64,000 bases of DNA. Origin: Phylloscopus collybita (lineage: Eukaryota > Chordata > Aves > Passeriformes > Phylloscopidae). The DNA lies in assembly GCA_027886175.1 (NCBI GenBank), contig JAJNNQ010000040.1:21844001-21908000 (forward strand). Direction: 5' to 3'. The notes under the pieces were generated by a model. The model was given only the letters and a program-made list of their open reading frames with translations, had not been told where the DNA came from and ran no database searches. Made by a program: the position numbers and the translations under genes. Below, piece after piece: positions 38,689 to 52,500 of this stretch; positions within the stretch are counted from its first letter, which is position 1, and each line of letters starts with the position of its first letter.

Positions 38689-38721
<33 letters not shown>
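38689..38721. repeat. GT dinucleotide microsatellite
   Basis: Sixteen perfect GT units. Likely length-polymorphic; alternating purine-pyrimidine DNA of this kind can adopt the Z form. Confidence 0.95.
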
Positions 38722-38722
<1 letters not shown>

Positions 38723-40369
38723 CAGAACTGAGTCTTGAGTCCTTAATTATAGGAAACAGGAAATACTTTGGTTGCTCTCATTCCCAAGATCAAAATTTGT
38801 TAATAATTACACCACTTCTTAAAGGTTCCTTCCCCCTTTAGCTTTATTGCCACTGGGGAGGGGGAGGGAAGGGTGGAGGAGGGAGGAGGAAACCAGGGAT
38901 CACCATAACAATATGAAGGTGGAAAAAAGAGACATTACACGTTGGAAGATAAGAGCAAGGAAAGCCTTGCATGATAAAATCAGGCAGTCCTTCCCTTTTG
39001 CGGCACACTGTGTCCTTTGGGAGCATCCAGGAGAATTCTTTTGCTTCATTTTGGGTTTTTTTTACAGCCATATTTCAGAGGCTGCAGAGGACTACCAAAA
39101 GATATTCAGGAGCTGGGGTGGGGGCAGTCTTAGCAAAGATTTCAGCAATCTTTAAAGCGCATGGCAAATTCTGCAAAGAGATCCAGCTGGAGATGAAGAT
39201 GAGGAGACAGTTTTTCTTAAATAATAACCTGGCACTCATCTATTTTAAGACATTGTCTCCTCTGTATTTGCATTTCTTTCTTTTTAAACTAAACAAATTT
39301 AAAATTAACAACTCCTTAGCTAATGTGAGCCAGACTCCCAAAAATGTTGCATGAGACAACCCTGCGGCAGCATTTAGTCTGTTGCAGGCAGTTTGCAAAG
39401 GCTGAAACCCCATTAAAACACCTTTATTAACATTTTCTTAGACCAGTATAATGACACACATTGTACAATACCACAGGTAGAGAGTGAAAATCCAGGCTGC
39501 AGCTTCATTGTACGAAGAAAATTCACATCCTGTCAATATTGGGGGAAAAGGCTGCAAATGAAGATGTAAAATCAGGTTCATGTTTAAAACATCTAAACTG
39601 ATATTGCTTTAGGAAAGAAGCAACACATTAAGAACAATGTGTGAATATCCACTGACAGCCCTGAGTGCAGAATATTGTTTCAATAGTGCAGTTTGCTCAT
39701 ATACATAAAATAAGTAGGATTCAGTTGGTTAATAATTTATCTGGTGACTTCTTAATCTTGAACCAAAAATATCCTTGAATGTTTCCAGAGAAGCTGATAT
39801 CAGGCATCCACAGCAACTGTAAAATCAGCCCTTTTTCTGCTTTATACTCTTTGACAGTTCATCATAGTCTTGGCTCTGCAGAGGACGTGATTAATTTAAT
39901 GCAAAGCAAGTGGTGCCATTAACATCATGTGCCTGCGCCTTCCAAACCCAAGGGCTTAGATTTGCCCAGTCCCCTCTCAACACAGACATACCTCTTGGAG
40001 GGGCTTGGAGGAAATCTGATTTCAAAGAATGAGGGGAAAAAATATTTTCTCCATAAAGGAAATATCTCTGCAAGCAGTAAAAGCCACGACTGTCCATAGG
40101 GGCTTGCAGGATTCCTGCTCATGTCTGGCAGCACCAGGACACTACCCAGCCACAGTGGCCACCATCGGCTCTGAAATTGTTAGCCCTGAGCACTCAGCAG
40201 CAGGATCAAGAGGGTTGGAATCTGAATAAAAGCTCCCCAAACAATGAAAATATGTATACAGTTGTTTTTCCCACAGTGGCAAAAGGAACCTCTGCCATTT
40301 GTACCTTTGGCTTCCCTCATAGAGTCCTGGCCTTGTTTTCATGAAATCCCTCAGAGACAGCCCCGGGGC
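38722..40369. other. Unique non-coding sequence
   Basis: No gene recognised. A purine-rich stretch (gaggggga and gaggaggga units) lies at about 38856-38890. The 39380-39660 part is free of repeats and carries several homeobox-like AT cores, noted as a weak candidate conserved element. Confidence 0.45.
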
Positions 40370-40379
40370 TAAGGCAGCA

Positions 40380-40655
40380 AGAAGCATTCAGCTGCTGCCG
40401 GTCTTCCAGCAGATACCATTAACCCTTTGGCTGCTAATTCCCCTCTGCTGAAAAAAAAGTGGACGTCTGCCCTTGGGCTCCCCAGCATTTATCTGCTGTC
40501 CTCCTGTCCTTGAAAGTTCAGGGTTCAACAGCAGCTGAGCGCTTAAGCAAGTACTTACTGCAGTTTGGTGGTCAAATAGATAAGAGCGATTAATAAGAGC
40601 GATTAGCTCAGAGGGCTCTTGGAGTGTTTTCAGCCCTGCTGCTGACTCACTAGCT
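40380..40655. promoter_or_regulatory. Possible cis-regulatory module (GATA, MAF/NF-E2 and E-box motifs)
   Basis: Within about 270 bases lie two E-boxes CAGCTG (40389-40394 and 40532-40537), a GATA site in reverse (ttatct, 40489-40494), a forward GATA site AGATAAG (40578-40584), a perfect 13-base tandem repeat with ATTA cores (40580-40605) and tgctgactcac (40640-40650), which matches the MAF/NF-E2 half-element TGCTGACTCA. The stretch is less AT-rich than its surroundings and repeat-free. GATA, NF-E2 and E-box clustering is known from blood-cell enhancers, but the module here is inference from short motifs. Confidence 0.25.
40580..40605. repeat. Perfect 13-bp tandem repeat
   Basis: ataagagcgatta occurs twice back to back with no mismatch (40580-40592 and 40593-40605). 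Each unit contains a CG dinucleotide and an ATTA core; the first is overlapped by a GATA motif. Confidence 0.9.
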
Positions 40656-43600
40656 GTCCCCAAGCAGCTCCCTCCAACTTTGCTGCATGAGTTGCATTAA
40701 TACTGAATCTGTGAGGCTTACTGGTGTAAAAGGCTTTGCATCTCCTGCGTAAGACGCGGGGATGTGAGGGAAAACACCTCATGCTACAGCGAATTTTAGA
40801 CTACATACCTACCCAACGAGAGATTTTGGAGGGCAGCTGTGCTGAGTGCACACATTCACCTGCAGTGAGCGCTGATGCTTCACCTCTCCACTTGGACAAC
40901 CACTGAGAAAATTTGTTCTATCAACCTTGCAAAGAGTGGGCTCTCTTGCTGCAACAAAACAAAGCGAAACATATTGACGCAGCCTGGTACAGCTCCCCTT
41001 AATCCATGTGCTTACACATACAATGGGCATACAATAGGTATTTGGAATTTAAATAGATTTGTAACACAATGATGTAAAAAATAATATCACTCTTGGTCCT
41101 AAATGGTAATTTCAGAACGTTGAGGAGAGGCTCTTAATGAGTTTACTGTTGGCTTCCATGGAGAAGATGATAGGACTGGGATGCTGGATCATTAAATGCT
41201 TGAAATTATTATTCCTTTAATATTGCAGTGACCACAAAGGCCAGCTCAGTCTCTTGCTGCAAAGGATCTTACAACTGAGTCTTCATTTTTCCTACAGTTC
41301 ATTTGTTGCTTTTGTTTTTTCTAAGTTTGAGAACATCTAGCTATATTTCTGCCCTCTCACACTCCATAAATAGCTTTCAAGGCTATATTTAGTGAGAATA
41401 TAGTGTGGATAATAAAGACACTGAATAGCCACCCACCTCATTGTATTATCTTTCACTGCAAACCACCACAAAAGTAATTACCATGATAGAAATTCAGCTT
41501 GGTGTTACTGACTGGTTATCAGACTCGTCTAGCATAATACTCACAGAGGAAAAAAAATGGCTTATGATAAAAGGAATAGACTGCCATCTGAAATATGCCT
41601 TTCCTACCCATTTCCCCCCTACCTTCCCATTACTCTGGAAGAACCCCTAAGTATTATAAGTGTACTAAAAGCCATAGAAAGCAGAATGAAGGCTGAATTT
41701 CTGTTTCATGTGTTGTCACCTGATTCCTTAATAATTTTTTTTAAGCAAGAACTTGCTTAAAATGTAATCATTAATAACATGCTCTTTGGATGCCTCAGAG
41801 GAGTCTCAGGTTTCCACAATAAGCATACTTGCTTTTGATTGCCTCTGGAATAAGAGGGTCTGAGTACTAGTGCCCTGCTTTTCCACTAACAGGTAACACT
41901 GAAGATTCAACTCCCAGCAAGATGTTTTACAGCCTGACCTGCTTTGAACAAGGATGGCTAATGCAAACAAGTTTCACTCACACACAGACAACACTGACTC
42001 CTGGCAAACTGTCTCTGAAGTCTTGCATCACTCTGAAATTTCTTAAGACTGAGTCACAATTTTCTATAAACCATTTTTCACTGCTCAGGAGGCTGAAAAA
42101 AACCTCAAACCTCATGGTTCTGGCAGAAATTATTCCAAGTGGCTTAGTGGTTTGGGACATGGAACAGGGGTGCCAGGAGGATGCTATGATCCTGAGATCC
42201 AAAAACGACCGTGCACAGCGTTTTAGACTGAACTAAAATTCCTTGCCTCTTAGATATTTATTTTAATGTATCAAGAACACAAGAAATTTACACTGGCTTA
42301 CATAAGTAAGACACAAATGGGAAAGGGGAAAGCATCAGAAAAAAGAAAAGGGAGTTGAATTGCTTTGGAATACAGTGGATTTCTCAGAGGGGAAAAAAAC
42401 TGGTTTGGTTCCACCTATTATGCAATATATTGATTATTTCATTATTTGTTAAAATATGTAATGTAATATTCTTCTATATTATTGGATTGTTTTTGCTGCA
42501 TTGTTGCCTTGGGCAAGCCTTATAAATTGTGAAATCAGAGTAAGCATAAAAATAGCATAAAAAATCTCCAGGCAGATACATCATCACACATACAGGTTTA
42601 ATCTGCTAGCATCTCCTGTGGTCACATCAGGTGTTGGCTAAAAGTTCAATTTCTGCTTTTTCCAACAATGACAAAACTGCTAGCTCCTGCATGAAATATA
42701 GGTCATTTGGAGAGAGAGACAACAGTTACAGAGATGTATACTTATCTATATATTCAGAGAGAAAAAGAAAGGAAGAGAATCATAATATATATGTTCCTAT
42801 CTAGAAAATAAATTATGTTTGCATTTAAATGTAGTATTCCTTATTCCCATGAGGCAATTATTAGAAGTTTCTCTCTCATATTTAGTCATGTTTGGAATTG
42901 TTTTCAGGATGTTTAGACTCTTTTCTTCAAGTTGTCACCAGCTCATTACCACAGAATTACATTTTACAAACAAGAGCTGGCTAGAGCCAACTTGGCTTGG
43001 TTACTGCTGCCTGAGGGAATTTGAAAAAAATTATAATTTCCTTGCCTTTGGAAATAGACAGGCATGGACCCAACTGCAGGCAATCTCACCTCTTTACTGC
43101 GTTTCTGAGCTCAAGCAGTTTTTTATTCTTGGAGTTCTCCTATTATTTGAAAAGAGAACACACATACAGGTTTTTGTCCCCAAAACACAGCACATCTGAG
43201 CAGACATTAATTTTCATCTTAATGAATCTCAAAATGCATTGCTGAACAATAAGGTCCCCATTGCAGCCCCTAGTAATAATTACTGAAGTTCTTCCATTGC
43301 AGCAGTAAATCATGCCATTGCAACCAGTGCTCAGAGCAGGGACTCCACAGAAGCTTCAAAGCAGCCCAGCTCCTTGTCTTTTCCAAAAGAGGCAGAGTTG
43401 ATGAGGGCACTGACTGCATCCACAGCATTTTTCCCTGCGTCCCTGGACCTAAAACTTGTATTTATGATTGGCCTTTCTGCAACTCAGTTGACAATTTACA
43501 CACCACTACCCCTTACACACACACCTGCGCTGTGGTAATTTTGTAATTAGAAATTGATCCTTTTGTCTAACAAACACTGTCTTCTGCTGCCTTTGATCCT

Positions 43601-46522
43601 TCTGAAAGTGTCCCTCCTCAGTTTCACCTTCAAAACTTCAGCCTCCACTTCCCCTTAATGCTCCTTTTGCAGAAAAGCAAGTGCAAGCATTATAGAAAAT
43701 TAGAGGCAAACTTTAAGGGATGGTCTGCCCACATGATTGCTCAAAGGTCAAAATGATGTGGGTTTTTTTAATAATTATAGTTAGATAGTAGCTGCTGGTT
43801 AGTGATAAATTAAGTTAGCACATCTCTAAGTTGACTTGGCATGAGAACAGGATATTAATCACCAAATAGCCATCATTTACCTTCAGTTAAAGCATAAATT
43901 GCAATTCTGGATAGATCAAGCTTATATGCTTATTCCAAAAGCAATCTATAGGACAGATTCTCAGGCAGTAAGAGCTTCCAAAATTTAATTAAATTCAGAG
44001 CTACATCAATTAGCACTAGCTGAGATATTGGTCCAAAGCATGATCTGTGGTGTAAATCGAAAGCCATGTGCCTTAATATCAGTAAGATTATCCACATTTT
44101 TTGTTCTGATGGAATAGCAAATCTGTCTTGAGTGCACAGGACCATTTTATGATGCTTTTCCCAGGTGGAACAGTACAAAGAGTTCCACTGCACTCTGCAG
44201 AAAAATTCCTTCATTATCATGCTGTAAGTGTAGTTGGCTACCTATACTTGTAAGGAGCATCAGGATAATTCCCAGTTAGTGATTCTCAGAGCTAAGACCT
44301 CCTGCAACACAAAGGCAAATTATCTAAAAGGTATGACCTCACCCAGAGTGCATGAACAAAACCAATGTAGCCATCAACTTCAAGTGTTCAGGTCTTCAGA
44401 TGCAGGAACTACACTACCTGACTGCTAGCCCAAGCTTGTAAAAGCCAGAAAAGAACAACTGTGCCCTTGAATAATCCTCAAAACACAATGCAGAATTCCA
44501 TGTTTGGTGAAACTTTCTTGAAAGAGAGAGTAACAATTAAAAATAAAAGAGGATCAATGTTTTAGAAGCTGTATTTGTTATTTCCTGGGTCATAATCATT
44601 CTTTAGGGGATGACTTGAGACAGTGTAGTGCCTGGGAAAGCAAGAAATCCCACTTTTCAATTTTTGCTGTCATTTTCTTATAAGATTCTGGTCAAAAAAT
44701 GAGACTAAAATTTTACAAAAATGCTTGCAATGTTTTTGTCACTGTCTCAAAATGGATAAAAATGTGTCAGAAAATTTGACAAACATCAAGAATGTGCCTC
44801 TATGCTGTCAAGAGCATCCCCCTTCTTGATGAGCCAAGACATGTAATACTCCCAATTTCACACTTCTGCCTAAAGCTCTGTAACTTGTTCCTGTGGGGAG
44901 TCCTAAACCTTGAGCTGGGAGATTTTCCCTCCATTTGCATTAGGTAGAGCACAGCCTTTTGCCACATTAGCAGAAAGGCCACTTATCTTGGAAACTGGCT
45001 GGGCATCTGAACACTACATCATCTGAGTACTGTTAGATGTTCAGCAGCTGAAGTGTCCTATTGTGGCTCATTCCCTTGAAGAACAAATGTTGCTGTCTGA
45101 GACTGCTCCAAACATTTGTTTGGCACACAAGAATTCCCCCTCCTTTTGAAGCAGTATTAAAAGCACTGTCAGCTCATTAATGGATTTTTTTTTTTTTTTA
45201 ACTTTTCTTTTGGCAGAAATGAAACTATCACTGAAGGAAATATCTTGTAAACATTGAAACAACCACAACAGCATTCCATGTGTACATGCTGGACAACAAA
45301 AACAAAATAAAAGCAGCCTTTTGCAATGAAACACGTCTTTCCTGAATCAGCAAAGACTCCCATGACCTTGCAGACATTCTTTGGAATAGCCACTTAGAGC
45401 TGCATGAATGTCATAACAAAATAAAAGCACCATAGTGCAAAGGACAAATCATCCAGGGTTAGAGGAGAGCCATTGCTCTGAAAACACCGAGCACTGAAAT
45501 CTTACCCAGATTGACTTGTGTGCAAATGTCAACATGCCTACGTCAAAGGCCAGATTTCCCAGAGGACTCAGCTTCCCTTAAAGAAGTACTAGGAGAGTAA
45601 CTATCAGAGTTTTAAAGACCTCAGCAAGCCAGAGTTTCAGTTGGACTTATTCCAGAGGGTATTGATATTTAGATGACACCACCTGAGTACCATTAAAAGT
45701 TTATATGTAAAAAAGGTCCTCCTCATAGATAGCATGATAAGAATTCTATGTAGAAATGTAGGAATATGATTGTCACCCTTTATTCTCCGTCTTCCTCTTC
45801 TTTTTCCTTTTTTTTTTTAATTTCATAGACAAAAGACATTTTAATTCAGCTGATACACCCTAGGTATGGAAGGAAGTAGTTTTCAGCTGAACTCTGTCGC
45901 CTCTATTTAGGCAGCCTCTCTAAATTATTCTGTATTTTTCCTTCCATTACTGGCTCTCTCTGAATGATTTTTTTTTCTCCTAGATACTCTTTATAGAAGA
46001 TATGTTAGGAGAATTCAAGAGTTTTTCTAGAATGTGACTGGTTTTGATGAAATATTAAAAAATTAACCAAAAAAAACCCAAAAAAACTCACATCTCCTAA
46101 AATAAACACAGCAAAAGGCCTTTCTCAAACATGTTCCACTTTAAAGTGCCTGTTCTTAAGGGAAGAACAGAAGAAGGCAGAAGTAAAGTTGGAAGTCTTT
46201 CCTGCCTTTAAGAGATCAATATGGTTTTCTACATTGTATCTGTTTCTTCTGAATGTGACTAAAACCCAAATTACCCTACTTAGATGATACTTAGATGTAT
46301 GTACAAGAATAGGCGAACATGACACGTTTATCAAAGTTAATCTCCGTGCTTTGAAAAATAATTTAAGATTGGCATCTTGCTAATTCAAAAAACCTCCAAA
46401 TCATTTGTTAGATCCATGCAAAATCAGACACTTCCAGGTTTGCAAGGAAGGCTAGATAAAAGTTATTTTAATGAGAAGTTCGGTGCTGTTTAAAAGTGAC
46501 GGCAATAGTCCGGTGAGATTAG
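40656..46522. other. Unique non-coding sequence
   Basis: Nearly 6 kb without an identifiable gene or repeat family. Open frames reach 126 codons (42819-43199, plus) but have no domain and no ATG context worth noting. A long pyrimidine tract ending in tttcatag at 45785-45828 resembles a splice acceptor and is listed as a finding. Confidence 0.5.
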
Positions 46523-46565
46523 CTAGGTAGGTAGATAGGCAAGTGGATAGATACACAGACACAGA
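46523..46565. repeat. Degenerate TAGG/TAGA tetranucleotide tract
   Basis: Interrupted units ctaggtaggtagataggc then gtggatagatacacagacac form a decayed tetranucleotide to dinucleotide microsatellite. Confidence 0.7.
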
Positions 46566-49500
46566 GAGGTGCTGGACTCTCAGAGTGAAATACCCTGAAA
46601 TGCCATAGCCTCAGGTGCTCTCAGTCTCAAAACAGATTTGTGATAGGGACTTTGCCATCAGTCAAGAGGAAAACTTAATCTAGGACTGCCATGTAATGTA
46701 CAGGACAGTTTCTCCTAAGGTGTAAGGTTTATGTAAGATAACTATTTGTCTCGCTCGCGCTTATATCAGTTTGGGCAAAGTAACTGTGGTCCTCGTCCTC
46801 TCTCATAGCTGTCAAAAGGCCCTGAGCAGTCAATGATTCAGACACTCTGAACAATTACCTAGAGCAGACCAAATTCTATGCATCTTACCAAAAATGACAG
46901 GAAAGCTGGGGTTTGTTCTGTTATCCCTGCAAGAAAGCCTGCAACAACAAATGAGCTTGCACTTCATTTGGAAGAACTTAAGTCACTGAAAGGAGTGTGT
47001 ATGGAAAAGGAAAAATAATCAGATCATCACGGCACCAGTATTTCAACCACTTTGTCTTAAAATATGATCTATAATACAGAAGATTACATAGAACATCGAG
47101 GAAACCAGTCTAGACCATTATTTCTGTTTTCACATACCTGTGTTTTGAAGCTTACCCTCTCTTTTTGGACCATACTTCTTTGTGACTTTGTGTATAAGAA
47201 TATTAATTTACTGCTGGTGTAATTAGTTCACTAAGAGAAAAAGGGAATATGCCCACTCATTTGTATATTTACTGTACCTATTTAGCCATTCTATTTAGCC
47301 AGTTGCCCAAATCTTTTATAGGTGCTTGAAGGCACCGGCAAAGATTACAATTTTACACTGGGAATGGGGCAATATACACCCCAATATATGCACAAATTAT
47401 TCTTTGGAAAAAAGTATGGCATCCCTGATGTTAGTCAATATTTAATGAGCTTGACTATGAATTAGTGTGTTTCAGCTGCAGAACAGTAATACAGTGTAGA
47501 ATATCCTAAAGCACTTGAGTAGCTAGTCCCATTTTAACAGGAGAACAGGGAAACCACCCATCACAGAGCATGTTTATTTCCCAGGCCTTAACATGACAAG
47601 GAAAGTATTCTGTTTAATTATGCCTTTCAGGTAAGGGAAGGGATGAAACTCCATGACATTACAGAAGTCTACAAGGTTGAGTCCAACAGCAAACCTCGAC
47701 ATAGGCCTGGAGAAGTGATGATCTATCTGTTCATAAGACCAAGATCTCTGACACCTCAAAGTGTGATACCTGTCTCAACTTTTTTGCCAGTCTCAGCAGG
47801 TTTCATTCTCCCAGTTGTGAAGGAAGCAGTTCAGGATGTAGATTTTTTTCAGGTGTACAGGTTTGCTGCATTTTACTGTATTGCTGCGTCCCTCTGACCT
47901 AATTAACCTAGGAATTTATACAATTTCTACTGCTGTATTCATCTGGGTACTTTTCTGTTGTACTGGAAAAGGATTCATTTCCACAAAAACAAGCTGTGGT
48001 CCAGAACAGAATTTTCCAGAATTTTACTGGGGAATAAAACCTAGAATGTGTTTTTCTGTAATCTTAAGTGTCTTTCAAAGAACTAACAGTAACTAATCTA
48101 GTATACACTGCAGTCACTGAACTCAGCCTTCCTTCCTCCAGAATGACATCATTATCAATACAGGTTATGTTCAGTTACAGAGCCTAAGTATTTCCATTTG
48201 AAACACTATGAGAAATATTTAAGGCATTGGAAAATATGTTTATTCTGAAGAAAGGAAGACTCAAATTTCACAAAGTCAGTGACGAACTAAAAGTTCCTTT
48301 CAACATCACCTACATTTTCATTCTACCTTGGGAGAGTTAGCTTTATCAAACATGGATGGGTACCCAAGTTTGAAAAAGGGACAGTTTCTGCCACTGGAAA
48401 ATGAGCAACATGAGGAAAAAACTCATCTCATTTGACTTTGTAATGGTACATGCCAAATTGTAATGGAACACGAAGACAACAGGCCTATCCAGCTTTGTTT
48501 TCACACAGTTTAGTTAATTCGTGCTTTTCTTGGATGACTTATATAAATAAATACACAGTGACTGACACAAAAGAAGGCTGTATGGTCACATATCAGCAAT
48601 TTTTGGGGCTGGTGAAGGTCTCACATGTATCTCTTGGATATCATCAGAGATCTGGTAAAGGGAACAAGGAAATTTACACGTTCATCTGTTCCTTTCTTTC
48701 TCCAGGGGAAATACAGTGAATCACACCCATCCCTCTCTCCATCAACCCTTCCTCTGTCACTGTCTTGAAAGGACAGTGGGAGAACTGCAGCAAAAGAGCC
48801 ATTGCAGTCACCTGCATCTTGTCACACACGACATAAAGAAGTTCACACCCACACATTGCGATGTCCAAGGCAGAAAAGAGGAGGGTTTATTTACAGATTC
48901 AACATTTATCAAACTCCAGCAGTGACCATGGATTGGAGGAAGAAAATCTTCTTCTCCAACCACACTGGGCAACCCAACAGTCCATCAACAGTCTCCTCCT
49001 TATGAAAAGAATGTAAACATTGCTGGATTTTACAATGACAAGCAGGTTATTTATATAACAGTGTATCTGACTCCAAAACACAAAAGGTTAAAAACAAGAC
49101 TTTACCAAACTCCTTAAAGGGAACAGAAGAGAACAGCAAAAACCCAGACCACAGCATCCTGAACCGAGTAGCTCAGGAGCACTGCTGACATCCCCTGGAC
49201 TGACAGCTGCTCTACCTGGGGCACCGCCTCGCCACACCACACACTCCTCACCAGGTGCTGCCAGGAGCCAGGAGCTAAGAGAAACTCAGGTATAAATCAT
49301 GTTTACAAACCACATGTGCGATGTCTTTCAGTCCATTTGTGGTCTTCACGTAGCTCTATTTAGTATTCTGTACATCTGCTTGGGGGGTTGATTTTTTTTT
49401 TTTCCATAGCATTTCCTATCATATCAGCTACAGAATTCCCTACATGGAGGTATCCATAAATTATAGTGCAGCCTAGGAGTTTGTAGTGTGTGAACAAAAG

Positions 49501-52500
49501 GCACAAATGCAAATGCAAGATGTTTAATTCACTGTTTATGTGTGATGTTACCCAGGTGCCAGTGACATCCTTCTGACCAGCGCAGAGACACAAGGGACCA
49601 ACCCAACATACATTTTTAATGTGATCAGCTGTGACAGCACATACACAGAGTAGACCTTGTGGCCTTAAAGCCATCCTTTTGGAACACTTCTAGGGGCCCA
49701 GAAGAAATGGTTTAATTAATCTTCTTTTTTTCAGGATTGCAGCTTTTTTTTTTTTTTTAATATAAATTATGTACACTGAAAACCTGCCAATTATAGCAAA
49801 TTAAGGGACTTGGCAAGTGCATCCCTTGGAGACAGATGGTAAATAACATTCAGATTCTGAGTTGAAATAGGGCTAGCGATTAACTGGTACAGGATAGAAA
49901 AGCAGTCCAAATAAATTAAATAAAAAGCGTTGATATGAATGCAAGTACTGTAGGTTGTTGTGTTTTTTTTGGTGTGTGATAATGATGGTACCAAAAATAT
50001 TGATGATTCATAATTAATATGCAAAACCCTCTGAGTGGCAGCAGGATTTTAGATCTTTAGCAGTATTTTAAAAACCAGTGCCAGTTGTTTATTTTGCTTC
50101 CACAAGACTGCAAACAACTGTTATTTCATCCTTTCTGGAGGATCTGCCAGATCTGCAAAAGAGTGCAACCCCACAAAAAAGACAAGGTGCCCCTACAAGT
50201 AGGAGGGGACCACAGGAAAAAAATTCAGAGGAAACAGGGCCTCCTAAGATGCAGACTTCTATAGCCAGAGTGGAAGTACCTGAGGAGAGTACATTTGTTT
50301 CCAACTTGAGCTGCAAATGAAACAGGAGTGATGACCTCAGCCTCATCCCCTACTGACCATTTCTCCATTTCAAAAATTCACTGCCCCTACTGTTCAAAAT
50401 AAACCTGTTGTCCCTGGCACAGCAGAGGTGGTGTTGATCAGAAATGCACTGGCAGAGTTGCAAGATGGTAGGAAGAACCTGCAGCACCTGCACACGCTCT
50501 GTCTGGGAACAAGGAATATTGCTAACCTGTCAGTCTCAGCAGCACTAAAATACACCAAATCTAATTTGGTTTAAAAATGCAAAAGCACAAAGAGATCTTT
50601 TTAAGAATCCAGCCAGAGATAAAAAAGATGACAAAGTCAAGAGTGTGTTAGTCATTTAATATGTACTCTGCTTAGAATACTAAATTCAGGAAATGACTCA
50701 ATCACGCACACAATTACTGCTATTTTCAGATCATAAATGATGCAGTACGCCAATACTGATGCAAAAACATACCACAATTAGTTCCTGCAAATGTTCTTGC
50801 AACAAGGCATCATTTCCAAGGGAGCCTTCAACCTAATTATGGCAACAGAGTATGCCTCAGGGCACACCTCTCTATATGATTTCATTATTCTTGTACAGTG
50901 ACCTGACAATGATGTCACCAGAGTGCTACTTCACCTTGCATGCTCCCAAGCACATGATAAGAAGGTTAATTGCTTGGATATACATGTAAGGGGTCCACTT
51001 TGCTTCAGATGTTAGATGCAAACAGAGCAGTCCAGTAACCAGTCTTTTCAAAGTAATATTTACACCCAGGAAGAATTAACATGGAATGTTTGTATGTAAC
51101 TGAAAAATTGAAGACAGGTGGTAGCTGATGGGATCTCTTCTAAGAACTGGTTCATTTATTCAAGAACAATTCACATGGCAGTTAGTGACTTTTCTCACAA
51201 ACAAGGGGCTGAAGATTTAAAGAAAACACATGAAAAATAAAACAAGGAAAATCTCTATTCCACTGGTTCAGATTATGAAAAGTCAAGATCTGGAAAAATT
51301 CAGAGTGAAGTTTAAGATCAAAATCTGGGCTAAAAAGAAGTGCCAGAGCTAGATGCATTAGAGCTATGATGACAGGAAGAATCGTCACCTTTATTTTAGC
51401 TGCCATGTCAAAGTTATTTGTAACCTACTGCTAAAAAGGGAAGTCATTCCTCATAAATCCCTCCAATACCCACTCAAATGCAATAAGTTAAAGCAATAGC
51501 AGTCCGATCTTCAAATGAGGGACTCCAGTTTTCCTTTGAGAATTATTTCATTCATAACCTTGGATACCTTTTCCTTCTCAGTTTTAAATCCAGACTGCAG
51601 TATGTTAGTGGTGTAAGATTTTCCTTATGCTGAAAAACAAATTTTATCATTATATAGCAATATCAGATTGGCAGATATTTTTCATACAATTACAAAAATT
51701 CTGAAGACTTACATTGTATTGTTTATACTTTGCTCTATTTAAAATTTTTTTGTATTTCTAAAATTCTGATTTAAATTGTTGAAACTGTTTCAGTTGGAAA
51801 CTGAAGATCTTTCCAATTACAAAAGTTTTTTTGCTAGCAAAGACTACTTCACAAAAGCTAGAAAAAACTGACTTAACTAAGAATTACAGCATTTGAGTCA
51901 GATTTGTGAGTATGCCATGAAATTTCAAGAAAAGCCTGGAAAACCTCAAGTTTCTCTGATACGTCTCAATTACAATAAAAACCTTGTTTCTGATATGCCT
52001 TTATATCAATACATCTTATCTATTCAGACTAGTTTTACTTTGCACAAATAATGAAACGAAAGGCCTAAATGTTTGTGTAGTGTGAACAAGTCTATCCTGC
52101 AGTCTTTATTATGCAACTTTATTCCTTTTCAAATTCTACTCTGTTTTAATCAATTTGATCAAAGCATCTTCAAGAGAAAAGTAGGCTCTGCAGTGTCATT
52201 CACAGAAATCAGTGAAATGAGGAAAGTTAATCTAAACAATAATAATATTACTAAAATTTCCACAGGCTAACACTAGGATAATTCGAAATAATGTGTGGGG
52301 TTTTTCTTTATACATGGCAAGATCTTCAAGTAATATTGTTAACTATTTTTTTTTTTCATGGTTGGCTAGGATTTTTTTGCTTGTTAGAGGAAAATATTTC
52401 AAGAGATCAAGAAAAAATACAGGGAACCATTAATAGCAAGGTGGAAGGGGAGAGTGTTCTTCCAAGGGAGAGAACAAGATCATATTTGCTAAAGGCCACA

